A stretch of DNA of 64,000 nt from Arbacia lixula (Eukaryota > Echinodermata > Echinoidea > Arbacioida > Arbaciidae). The DNA lies in contig OZ022595.1 in the NCBI GenBank assembly GCA_963669155.1, positions 1,325,001 through 1,389,000 of the forward strand. Direction: 5' to 3'. A model generated the notes under the pieces. That model was given only the letters and a program-made list of their open reading frames with translations, had not been told where the DNA came from and did no database searches. The position numbers were made by a program, and so were the translations under genes. Shown here in pieces: positions 40,335-53,400 of this stretch; the first letter of the stretch is position 1, and each line of letters starts with the position of its first letter.

Positions 40335-43300
40335 TCGAGAGAGAGATCAGAAGAGGTATGAACTCGTTTTGAATCTTTCAATGAGGATCATGCTAATAGT
40401 GAAAGGGGGGGGGGGGGGGGAGGAGGATTAGGAAGAGATGAGAGATGTGGAGCTACAGAAGGCAAGATAGGAGAACAAACATATGGATTCTGAACAAGAT
40501 TGGCACAAACTTAACTCTTAGCCCGCTTCATTCGACTTGCGGCACATACAGCGGGCTGCCAAGTTCGACTCAAGTCACATTTCGCACACAATGCATACGG
40601 AACGCATTTAATTGTATTGTGCGCACACACATACAATAGCGACGCGTGTCTTAATTGCATAAGGGGATCAAAGTATCAATAGGCAGGAAGTCTCCCAGGA
40701 CAGGAAGTCTATTGAGAAGTACCCAGGGTCAATTTCAATAGAGGAGTTTAGTTCATTGTAAACTTACTCTTTTTGAACGCCCCACTTAAATCCTAAATTG
40801 CTTGGCTCATTATTCCCATAAAGACATGGGTTCAGTATGTAATGAAAGCTAAAGAACACATCTTTTTTTTATGAACTAACTTAGAGAATAACTTTCATCA
40901 GGACATATTAAATATATAAGGGGTATAAAATAGCCTCCAAAACGATAATTTGGAGACAGAATGTAAAGTTATAATTCTCATAATCTATGATATTATACAT
41001 GACAAAAATGGTACCATTGGCATGATTGGCAAAAGTATTAATTTCTTTTAGACTTTGCTTTTTTTTTCATCACTACAAACCAATAAAAAGTTATTGCAAG
41101 TTGAATAAGACAGTGCATGCAAAACCCCTCTGAATGTGGCACCCTGAAATTAATGTGGCGCACGGGAGATAGTGTGCGTGGCGGGCAAAGAGTTAACTAT
41201 CAGAAGGGGAATTATAGAATGAACACTCAAGTACTTTGGGCACATTGTTAGGAGAAAGGAAGGAAGTGAAAAAACAATCCTGCAAAGTGCAATTGAAGGG
41301 AAGCATGGCAGAGGTCTTCCACTTTCATCTTGGACCGATGATATAACAAGTGTCCAATGAAGGAATGGAGGGTGCAACACGCTTGGTGGAAAATAGAGTT
41401 GTATGGCGTGCTCTCGTGAAGACCACAGCAGCGCTTTACAGTGCCACCTGATCTTGATGATGAAAGAGAGAGAGAGCAGTCAAGAAGACAGGATAGAAGA
41501 TAAGAAATGAGAGGAGAACTGAGAGGAAAAAAGGAGATCTTAAAGAATTAAGAAGAAAAGGAAGAGAGAGAGAGAAAACAGATAAATGTAGGCAAAGAAG
41601 AGCTAGGTGAAGAAAGATGAGAAGACATGAAAATACCTGAAGGAAGATGAATGACAGGATAAAGGAGAGAAGGAAGAGAGAGCAGACAAAGATATACAAG
41701 AGAGGAGCTTGATGAAGATAGATAACAAGAGAGAAGAACAAAGAAGGAAGAGGAGTTCAGAGAGGATAAAAAAGAGAAGGAAGAGAGAGCATACAAATAA
41801 AAGATCCAAGTTCCTAGATGAGAAAGGGGAGGAAATAATGGCGTCACCCATTCACTTGTGTGTCTTTTCTATTTCACTTTATTTCACTTTAGAACAAGGG
41901 TTCGGACATCATCCAGTGCAGCATTCTGGGTAATATCCTGCCTGAAGCCATGGTTCACTTCCTGGAGAACCACAGTGCGGAGAAATTTGCTGAGACCTAC
42001 CTCGGAGAGTTCGACACTCCGGAAGCCATCTGGAGCAATGAAATGAGGTCATTAAAAAAAAATGATTCAGTCTCTTTTTTTTTTACTAGGGTTGCCTCAC
42101 CAGTAAGCAAAGCACTATTCTCTCCGGGGTCCTGGATATATGAAACAACAAACATTACATAGACAATCATTTTGACAAACAAACAATTTGAGTAACACTG
42201 ATCTCATTTTTTCGCATTTTTAAAAGATAATTTGCCAAAGTGTCAAAAAAAATCTGTTGACACCTAGAACAATTGAACGATAGAGTCTTTGCTATTTAAG
42301 GTATGACAGTTTCTGAGTACGTGCACACTTATTCATGGAGGAAATTGTTACCATTCATTGCCCGTAGGCGGATGATGATCGAGAAGATCGCGGCCCATAT
42401 AGCAGACTTCTCGCCTCGTCTCCGTAGCAACACACGCTCCTTGTACCAGTACTGCCCCATCCCTGCCATCAACTACCCACAACTCGACAAGGAACTCTTC
42501 GTCAACATCTACTACCTGAAACATCTCTGTGACACCACCAAGTTCCCCGATTGGCCAATCAAGGATCCTGTAAGTTCAAATTGGGTTTTTAACGTTATAA
42601 CCAGTAAATGCCCTAATTTACAGTAGATTATATTTTTTGTTTGATGCGATTTTAAACCCAAAATCCAATGTTAATCACAAATTGAATAGAATTAGTCTAA
42701 GAGTGATTATTAAGTATTTTTGAAGTTATTTTCCTAATTTACAAAAGATATTCTACTACATTGAGAATTTTGTTTGTTTGCTTGTTAGTATCAATAAACC
42801 AAAATTGAATAGAATTGAATTGAATTGCATTGCATTGAATTGAATTGAATTGAATTGAATTGAATTGAATTGAATTGAATTGAATTGAATCATATCAAAT
42901 TATTATGTGTTGCTGTTTGCGCTATGCAGGTGAAACTTCTGAAGGACATCTTGGAGGAGTGGAAGAAGGAGGTGGAGAAGAAGCCTCCCACAATGTCTAT
43001 AGAGGATGCCTACGAGACTCTCAAGCTGTCTACCGGTACAGGAGGGTGAGTGGTCTTTAATTCTAATCAGACTAGGGGGAGGGGGGGGGGGGGGGAGGGA
43101 AAGGGAGGAGGGGGAGGAGGGGAAGGGAGGAGGGGGAGGAGGGGGCGGGGGAGGGGTATGGTAGGGGGTGCAATAATGCCCACCATGTCTATAGAGGATG
43201 CCTACGAGACTCTCAAGCTGTCTACCGGTACAGGAGGGTGAGTGGGCATTAATCCTCATCAGACTGGGAGGGGGAGAGGGGGAGGGGAAGGGTGGGGGGT

Positions 43301-46300
43301 GGGAGGAGGGGTGAGGAGGGGGGAGAGGGGGAGGAATGATCGTTTTTTTATGTTTCTGTGATTTGTTTTTTGTTAGTTTTTAATACCGTAATGAGCTGTT
43401 TGTTTTGTTTTTTGGTAGTCACGAGGAGAACGACATCAGGAAAGCTTACTTCCGCCTTGCCCAGAAGTATCATCCTGACAAGAACCCAGAAGGAAGGGTA
43501 AGTGACTCGGGATGCTCCAATGTTTCTATATTACTTAAAGAGATTTATATCAAAGCGCTTTAGAGCTAACAATTGAATGAGGAAAAGAAAGAAATTTTTG
43601 AGCATCATGTAACAAGGTCTAGTAACAATATAGTATGCCTTGTGCATTAGATGGGTTTTTAATTTTGACCTAATTGAAGTAATATTAGAAATGGAATGAA
43701 TGGAGGCTGGTAGAGAATTCCCTAGATGTGGGGCAAAGCATGGATTGGACCGTTTACCAAAATATATATATATTTTTTTTTTGATTCGCAGAACGAATGG
43801 ACCTATTAGCGTGTATAACTAAATCATTTGAGGAAGATTATTATGATACTGATGTCATTCCCCCCTGTAGGACATGTTTGAGAAGGTGAACAAGGCGTAT
43901 GAGTTCCTGTGTAGCAAGACGTCCCGACTGTCCGAGGGCCCCAACCCAGAGAACATCGTTCTCATCCTTAGGGCCCAGAGCATCCTGTTTGGCAGATACA
44001 AGGAAGGTACGATATCTCCTTGTTAGGACTCACTACCATTGAGGAAATGTTGTGCAGTGTCAGTTTTTCTTTGCGATCAACAAGTTTTGTAGTGCTGCTA
44101 AATTCTGAGCCGAAGAAGGACTTGTTGACTGAATGTGTGTTATAGGTTGCACTTTATCCGTTGCTCTGATCTTATGCTTGATAATATCTCTGTGACAGCT
44201 CTGTCTCTTGTTGTTTCTGCTGTAATTCGTGAAGGCTACAAGTATATATTGCAATCCGTGGTGGTACCTGTTGAATTTGTTGACTGGGCATCATAAGATC
44301 AACATTTGTTTTTGTGTGTCTCCCTCTGTAGTCCTGGAGCCGTATAAGTATGCAGGCTACCCAATGCTGATCAAGACCATCCAGATGGAGACGAACGATG
44401 ACACGCTGTTCTCCAAATCTGCTCCGCTGCTGACCGCTGCTAGTGAGCTGGCCTTCCACACGGTCAACTGCTCTGCTTTGAATGCAGAGGAGCTCCGTAG
44501 GGAACAGGGCATTGAGGTGAGGGGGAGGGGAGGGGAATTGAAATGAGGGGCAGGAAAGGGGCAACAAAGGGAAGGGGTGGTGGTGGTGGTGGTGGTGGTG
44601 GTGGTGAGGGAGGAGGGGGGAGGAGGGGTAAGGAGAATGCAGAGGAACGAGAGGAGGGGAAAGGAAAAGAAGTGTTGGTAGGAGAGCAAGAAGAAGAACC
44701 GGAAGGAAAGGAGGAATAGGATTGCCGTCATCTACATCTGTCTCTTGTTATTTTTTAATCCGAAACATGGATTGCCGTCATCTACATCTGTCTCTTGTTA
44801 TTTTTTAATCCAAAACATGTTTACTTCTCATTTCAAGTTATCTAATTTATTGTTTGTGTGTAAACTTCACAGGCCTTACAAGATGCGTTGACAAGATGTG
44901 TAGCAGTACTCAACCTATCAAGCAATCCCGAAGACATGGCAGTACAGGTAAGTCTGAGAACAGGAGTCTTAAAGGGATAGTTCACCCTGAAATTAGGTTG
45001 CTGTCACAAAGGCTTATAAGCATCCGATGACCAGCGTAATAACATTGAGAAGCGCTTAAAGGGATAGTTCACCCTGAAATTAGGTTGCTTTCAATAAAAG
45101 CAGACACATAAAAGAAACATATTAGTGAAAATTGGATGAAAATCTGTCAAAGGATTAGAAATGTATGATCTTTTAAAATGTTGATTTTGTGACGCCATGC
45201 GTGAGGTGCTCTTCGATATGTTGTGTATAAATTTTTAGGAAAATGTCAATAAACAAACATACAAGGCTTTCAAACTTGATATCATTCAATCGTAGTCAAG
45301 CCTAATTTTTGCTATGTCCATTAAGTTTATATGCCATGTATGTTTGTTTGTTTATACAATGTATTTGTTCATGTAAGAACAGTAGTAGGAGGGTCCATGA
45401 TTATAGAGAAAAAGAGGACTGCACACGTCTTCTGAATAAAAAGAACGCTGGCAGCCGTATATTCAAAAGGATGGGGGATTATTGAGTCTTCTACATCTTG
45501 AACTTTTGACAAGACGCCTTTATATGATTTCCTATGTCTTGATCTCTACTAGGTGTGTCAAAACGTCATCAAGTGCTACGCAGTGGCTGCACAGTTTGAG
45601 GGCTGCCGGGATCGCATCACTGAGATCCCAGCCATCATCAAGGATCTCTGCAGAACGCTCTACTACAAGGTAAGGCATTAGAGCCAGTTTGGGCTTCTCC
45701 CGTTTGTCCATGAGCAAAATAGTGAACAAGGTAAGGCATTAGAGGCAGTTTGGGCTTAATCTATTTAGTCTATGAGCAAAAATGTATGAGTGAACACTTC
45801 TACAAGGTAACACATTATAACTACTTTGGGTTTGGCCTGAGAAATACTGAGAATACACTCTTCTGTAAGGTAATGCATTATATCAATTTGGGTTTCTCCT
45901 ATTTGGTCTATAAGCAAAATTCTGAGAGTACACTCTTAGATTAAGTGATGCATTATAGCCAATTTCTGCTTTTTCAAAGCACACCTACAAGTGCTAACCA
46001 CTGTCCTAAACATTTTGTAGCAATTTACAAACTTATTGGAATCTTTGTGCCTGCAGAACTTACAGCTGCTGTGCTCAGTGGCTGCAGAATGTGTGAGTGC
46101 CTTCTCGGTAGACAAGTACCTGCAGGACCATCTTCAACAGGCAGGCGTGATCTGGCATCTTCTCATCTACCTCTTCCAGTATGACTTTACCCTCTATGAG
46201 AGTGGGGTGGAGGCCAGCGAGGGGTCCAACCAACAGGTGGGTGTGGCCTGGTGGTGGGTGTGGCCCAATTGTGGTGGTGTTGGTGGTGGTGGTGTTGGTG

Positions 46301-49300
46301 GTGGTGATGGAGTGCGTATGGGTATAATGGTGGTGGTGAAGGTGGTGGTGTTGGTCATGGTCATGGTGGTTGTGGTGATGGTGATGGTGATGGTGAAGGT
46401 GAAGTTGATGGTGATGGTGATGGTGATGGTGATGGTGATGGTGATGGTGATGGTGATGGTGATGGTGATGGTGATGGTGATGGTGATGGTGATGGTGATG
46501 GTGATGGTGATTGTGGTGGTGGTAGTGATGATGGAGGTGGTGGTGAGGATCAAAATGATTTGCAATGTCGCCTCTGGGCTGTGAAAATTATTTTCTTGTG
46601 AAATGAATGAATGTTCCATGTCCTGTATTCTGCCCTCCAGCAAGTGGCTAACAACCTCGCGAACCTGTGCTTCATGGCGCTGGCCAGACTAGCTGGTTAC
46701 CAGGAAGGGGACAAGGCCACTCCTGAGAACCCTGCCATCAGGAAGTCACTCAATGCCCTCCTCACACCTTATCTTGCCAATCAACTCGGGACAGAGAACC
46801 CCAACCAGGTAGGCTACATGTGCAGCAAATTGATTGTGCTTTTTTGTTTGTGTGTTCACCTTCTTCTCCGTCTCTTTCCCTTTCCTTCCCCATCTCCGTC
46901 TCCTTCTCCTTCGCCTCCTGTTCCTTCTTCTTCATTTTCTCTTTCTCCTCTTCCTCCTCCTCCTCCTCCTTCTTCCTCCTCCTCCTTCTCCTTTGTCTCA
47001 TTTTCCATCTCCTTTTCTTTCTTCTTCTTCTTCTTCTTCTTCTTTTTCTTCTTCTTCTTCTTCTTCTCCTTCTTCTTCTCCTTCTCCTTCTTCTCCTTCT
47101 TCTCCTTGTTCTCCTTGTTCTCCTTGTTCTCCTTGTTCTCCTTCTCCTTCTCCTCCTTTGCTTCTTCTTCTGCTTCTCATTTTCACTCTTTATTTCTCCT
47201 CTTGTTTCTCTTTCTTGCTCTCCTATGTCCTGTTCTCCTTCTGTTCGATCTCCTCCTTCTTTCTAAAGTGCCTCTGCGTGACATGGTAAACTTCCAAAAA
47301 GGCAATCAACCCAGCAATTTGAAATATAAATCTGGATGGCAATAATTGTCACATCTTGTTCAAACTCTATTTTGTTGATGTGCTCTTTGTTCTCAGGTTC
47401 TGAAGATTCTGAACAGCAATACTGAGAACCCGTATCTCCTGTGGGATAACTCTACCAGAGTCGAGCTGACGGAGTATGTCAAGGAGCAAAGGACTAATAA
47501 GATCAGAACGGTGAGTATGGCATGATTGAGTTATTCATTTAATATTGATAGTGAGAGCACTGTGGACTAGTGGTGAGAGCTCTTGACTCTTGCAGAGAGA
47601 TCTCGTGTTCACCCCCAGCCCGGTCCGTACACCCTTGGACAAGTTCTTATGCTCATGCTTGTCCCTCTCAACCTAGGCAAATTAAATGGATATCTGGTAG
47701 GATTTACTCCGGATCTGATTCAATCAACTAGCTTCTAGCCGTTCATACTTGGCTACTTTACTAAAACCAGGGTAATAATAAAGCGCTATATAAGAGTCGG
47801 TTATTGTTCTTAATATTGTTGGTATTATTATTATGATTATTTTTATTATTAGTGATTATTGGTTGGGTTTATTAGTCATTAAGTAGTATTTTCTTTCTGG
47901 TAGAATATAATATTTTATTTTTTGGAGTACAACTTCTTTTGGGTAAAGGTTGGCTTCCTGTGCATCTGGATGATCACTTTTTCAAATCATTAATTATCTT
48001 GTTTTTTATGGATTGTACATTTTTCTTAGTGTTTACTGGTATTTTTGTTGATGTGATCGTATACTGCATTTATTACCCATGATAAGTTTCCATGATTTAT
48101 ATCATTAATTACCTTGGGCTTTCTTTCTGTCAAGATTGGGCTTTTTACTTTTTTTTAATAGCCTATTATGTGTATTTCATATATTTTTGTTTTATTAATG
48201 TCCTAGAATATCCACACTATATACAAATTGACAGTTGTAGTTCCTATTGTACTCTCATTAGATACATTTGAAATCAAGCAAAAAAGAAAGTAGTCAAATC
48301 AAAATGAATTTGAATTTGAATTTGAATTTTGAATTTAGCTGTAACACATATTCTTTCTTTCTGTTTTGCCTATGACAGGGGGATTGTGACCCCAATTTTG
48401 GAGCGGACTTCACCTTCAGTGCCCATGCCAAAGAACTCATCGTTGGAGACATCTTCGTGCGCATCTTCAACGACATGCCAACATTCCCTCTTCATGTAAG
48501 TATGAAGTGAAAACACATTAATTTATACCGAAATAAAAACAAATTCATATACCAAATAACATTTACCTGATATGAATGAATTATTATGGAACCATGATGA
48601 ATTATTTCAGCTTACATGTTGCTTTCTTACAAGGTGTAAGAAGGATACGAAAGGATTGAAAACATAATCCTCATTATTCGCATTTATTAATCCTAGTATA
48701 CCAAAGTGCTCATATTGACACCCTGTTTTTCTCTCTCCAGGATGCGAAAGGCTTCCAAAACCAATCATCAGTCTAATTTATTAACCCTAGCATACCAAAG
48801 TGCTCATATTGACACCCTGTTTTTCTCTCCCCAGGATGCGAAAGGCTTCACCAACAGCCTGCTGGATTACCTGGGCTCCCAGGCCCAGTACCTGCACTCT
48901 CTCATGGCCCTGACCGCTAAGGAGGTTGACACCAGTCAGTCCAGCCAGCAAGCTGACCGGCTCAAGAACTGTGAGATGGCGCTGGACGCTCTGGCCAAGG
49001 TCATCAAGAACAACCCTGGTACTGAGATCCAGTGCAACGGTCACTACAAGCTGCTCTTCTCCCTGCTCAGACTGACCGGTGCTACTCAACTGCAGCTGCT
49101 GGCTCTAGAGGTAGGTAACACATGCAGACGCACACACAGATACAGATACAGATGGACATATGTACAGACACACAAGCACATACACACAGGCATACATACA
49201 CACAGACACACAGACACACAGACACACAGACACACAGACACACATACACACATACACACATACACACATACACACATACGCACACACACACATACACACA

Positions 49301-50327
49301 TACACACATACACACATACACACATACACACACACACATACATACACACATACACACATACACACATACACACATACACACATACACACACACATACACA
49401 CATACACACATACACACATACACGCATACACGCATACACACATACACACATACACACATACACACGTACACACATACACACATACACACATACACACATA
49501 CACACACACATACATATACACATACACACATACACACACACATACACACATACACACATACACACATTCATACAGACACACAGCTGCTTGCCCTAGAGGT
49601 ATGGGACACATACAGACACACAGACTCACACACAGAAGGACATATACACAGACAGACAGACAGACACATGCACACATGCAAACATATGCACAGCTGCCTG
49701 CCCCAGAAGTACCAGACACGCACACACACTTTTATTTTAATCAGTTTTTATTCCCAATTCTTCAGGTTTTAGACAATAAACGAACATAAACGAGCATGAA
49801 AATCAACTTAATTATGCATGAATATATAAACTTTAAGGCATTATGCACATAATTAACATAACAATTTCATTCACATCCCCTTTGCAATGATTTTGTTCTG
49901 TTCTGTTAAAGTTTAACAAACCTTCTGAACAGAGACAAATATCTACCACAAAACAAAAAAACAAACTAATAAAATATAATTGATAAATACACAGACGCAC
50001 GCACAGATGCACCCAGGCACACACACAGACACACACACATTGAGACACACACACATTGAGACACACACACAGACACAGACACAGACACAGACACAGACAC
50101 AGACACAGACACAGACACAGACACAGACACAGACACAGACACAGACACAGACACAGACACACACAGACACAGACACAGACACAGACACAGACACAGACAC
50201 AGACACAGACACAGACACAGACACAGACACACACAGACACAGACACAGACACAGACACAGACACAGACACAGACACAGACACAGACACAGACACACACAG
50301 ACACAGACAAACAGACACACACACAGA

Positions 50328-50362
<35 letters not shown>

Positions 50363-50389
50363 CTAGGCATACACACATACACACCCCAC

Positions 50390-50466
<77 letters not shown>

Positions 50467-53400
50467 ACTCTAACCCTATGTGCTATTTCTTCTCATTCAA
50501 ATTTGAACTGCAATGTTATCAGACCTCAATTTGTAAAGTGTTCCATTTCTGTAGGTGGATCTGCAATCTTCCCACTTTAATTGCCAAATTCTTCTCTTCC
50601 TCCATGAAATCCCTTATAATTTGACATATCTTAACCCTGGTAGGTAAGTTGACACACACGTTGACACAGTTGACACACATGTAAGACAGACACACACACA
50701 CAGACACACACAGACACACAGTTGCACAGATTTTTTGCTTGTAAAATATGTTACGGCAAAAGTTGGTTACCATCTTTGCCTATCTGGTGGTACAGTGTGT
50801 GTGTTTGTGTTTGTGTCTTGCAGGTGATCCGCAATGTGACAGGGAACCAAGACTGCGTGGTGAACATTGGAGACTCGGGTGTGGTTGGCTACCTGCTTCT
50901 CACTCTTCACTCTCTGCCTTCAGGTGAGAATAGATAAGACAACTTTAAAGGGATAGTTCACCCTGGAATTGAGTTGGTTTTAGTCAAGCAGAATCATGAA
51001 TGAAACATATTACCAAAGATTTGAGGAAAATCTGTCGAAGTTAAGTTGATAACGACAGCCCCAATCCAAATATTTGAAGCGGCTGGTCCGGAACGGCTTA
51101 TTTCAAATTTTTTTAGGATATTTTCTTCTTGACATTCAACATGGAAATCATCAATTCAATGCAAAGCAGACCAGGCAACTGAGCAGTGTATGTAGTAGAG
51201 TGCTGTAAGTAGATCACTGATGAACACTATGCAGTTAAGTTTAAATGGATGATCAGTCATTATTAAAGGAAACCAAAAACATGGAAAAACGCAACAGTGG
51301 AATTTTTAAGGTAATCATGATATAAATGATCAATTATTACAACTCAGAAACTATGCAGCTAAGACTTAAATGGATGGTTAGTTATTATTAAAGGGGAAAA
51401 ACACTACAGAGGAAGTATTAAGTTAATCTTGATATCAATTATCAGTTATCACCAAAATAGAGCAAAGCCAGAAAAGATGGGTGATCTGAATAAAATGACC
51501 TTAAACCAAGGTGATCTTAAAAAAACAAAAGCCTAAATTAACCCTTTTGCTGTGAGATTTTTAAACCAGTTTCAGCATCCTGAAACCTGATTAGTACTTG
51601 GCACATTCAACCGCTGTACAGACGTTTGTGCTCTATTGATAAAGAAAGGGTGAATGCAGATGGTACTGCTTAAGCCAATCTTGTTATGAATGATCAATCA
51701 TTGCTAAACAAATCCTGCCAAAGAATGAATCCAGAGGCAGCATCTATTTTATTTTGATTTGAATGATCAGTCATCATTGAAGAAGATTAAAACTATTTAG
51801 ATTAGTTGACATGAATTTAAAGACATACCGGAAAAATTACAGACGGCATTAAGCCAATCTGGATGTGAATGTTCAGTCATTGAAGAGAAAGACTGAATAA
51901 AACTGCTCCAGCACAATGCCAGAGGCAGAATTAAATTTTATCTTGAAATGAATGATCAGTCATCATTGAAGAAGATTAAAACCATTGAAATTAGTTGATC
52001 AGAATTAAGAAAATACCACAGCAGTAATAGAGGATGTATTAAGTCAATCTTAATATTAAGTAATTAAATGATAAAAAACAAAATCCCAAGGTGATCTAAC
52101 TTTTGGATTAAGACCCAGAATGAAAACAGAGGAAGTTTTTATTTAATCCTGAAATCAAGGATCAGTAATACTCGATGGGATACAAACAACATCAAAACAT
52201 GTTGATCAGCTGAAGAAGAAATCCCTGAAAAATGACAGAGACTCTAACTTCAAAAGGCAAAATACACAGAGAAAGAGCATTAAGTAGACAACATTGCTAT
52301 TTTCTTGTGTATTTATCATATTACTGAAAAATCCTGCCCTAGCGACCACAAGATAAAGTGATTTTTGTTCTAAATTAATATTTATTACCTTCAAAATGAC
52401 TTTTCAAAGAAATGTGTGGGTCAAAGGATCACTAAATTATCAAATTGGCAATGCGCTCAATCGGAATGAAACCATGCTTTTGCTCCTCAAATTGACACAA
52501 ATATTTCCCTACAGGGTATGTTTTGGACATGTTGTTAATTTGCAAGTCTTGTTCACTTCGTTTTAGGATAAAAATTGGATTTAAAAAAGATAGTAATGCC
52601 AATTTGAAAGCCAAGTAGGTTTTACTCTGAAGAGACATTTTTCCCGCATGAGTTAAGACCACATCTGTCGTCTGCCTTGAGTGGCGTTTTTATATCTATC
52701 TTTCATTCTTGTTTTCTTAAAATATTTGGACAGGTTGTTTATCAGTACTCGAGACATTGTTTGCCTTGGTGTCCCACACAAAGATAGTCAAGGAGATCGT
52801 GTCCAAAGGTAAGGAGACATCCTGTTTTTGTTTATGACAGTCCTTTGTAAGATTATTTCTTACTGGCTGCTACCCTCTCATGCAATTCTTCCCCAAGCTC
52901 TTTGTTTGTCTTTACCCTGATCTATCCATGTTTATGTTTGTAACATAGTGCTTTTACTGTGTATTCCAAAGAGAAGAATATAGTTTTAAAGCAAAGTGAT
53001 TTTTTTTTAACAGAACTTTTAAAAACTGTTCTAGTCAATAGCAAGCCAGACTAGAAGAAATTTTGAATTTTGATATAAGTTGTTGTCGTGGGGGGGGGGG
53101 GGGGGGGGAGGATATTGAATTGAAACCTCTTCTGGTCAGTGGCAAGCCAGAAAGGAGGACCTGATGATTGAAGGACACAAAAATATAATTAAAAGATTAG
53201 GGTTCATATTCATGAAATCTCACTAGCCTACTTAGTTACTAAAATTGTGTGTAGCTCTATGGCACTTAGAAGCCAACTAGGCTTAGTAAGGTTTCATGAA
53301 TATGGCCCCTGTATATTTTAAACATAAGGTGTGAAAGTAGCAAAGTATAAAGGTCCCAGCGGGTGTTTCACCAAGCTGTTCGTAAGTTACGAATGACTTT

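Noticed and set aside
46762..47345. Long Ser-, Leu-, and Glu/Arg-rich frames
   Set aside because: Pure C/T tract translated; it lies inside intron 39.
48706..49596. Single 296-residue plus-strand frame
   Set aside because: It is exon 42 with its decoy acceptor upstream and the CA array downstream; homology and splice sites limit coding to 48835-49110.
49082..50468. Several 130-216-residue open frames on both strands
   Set aside because: They are translations of CA and ACAGAC microsatellites.
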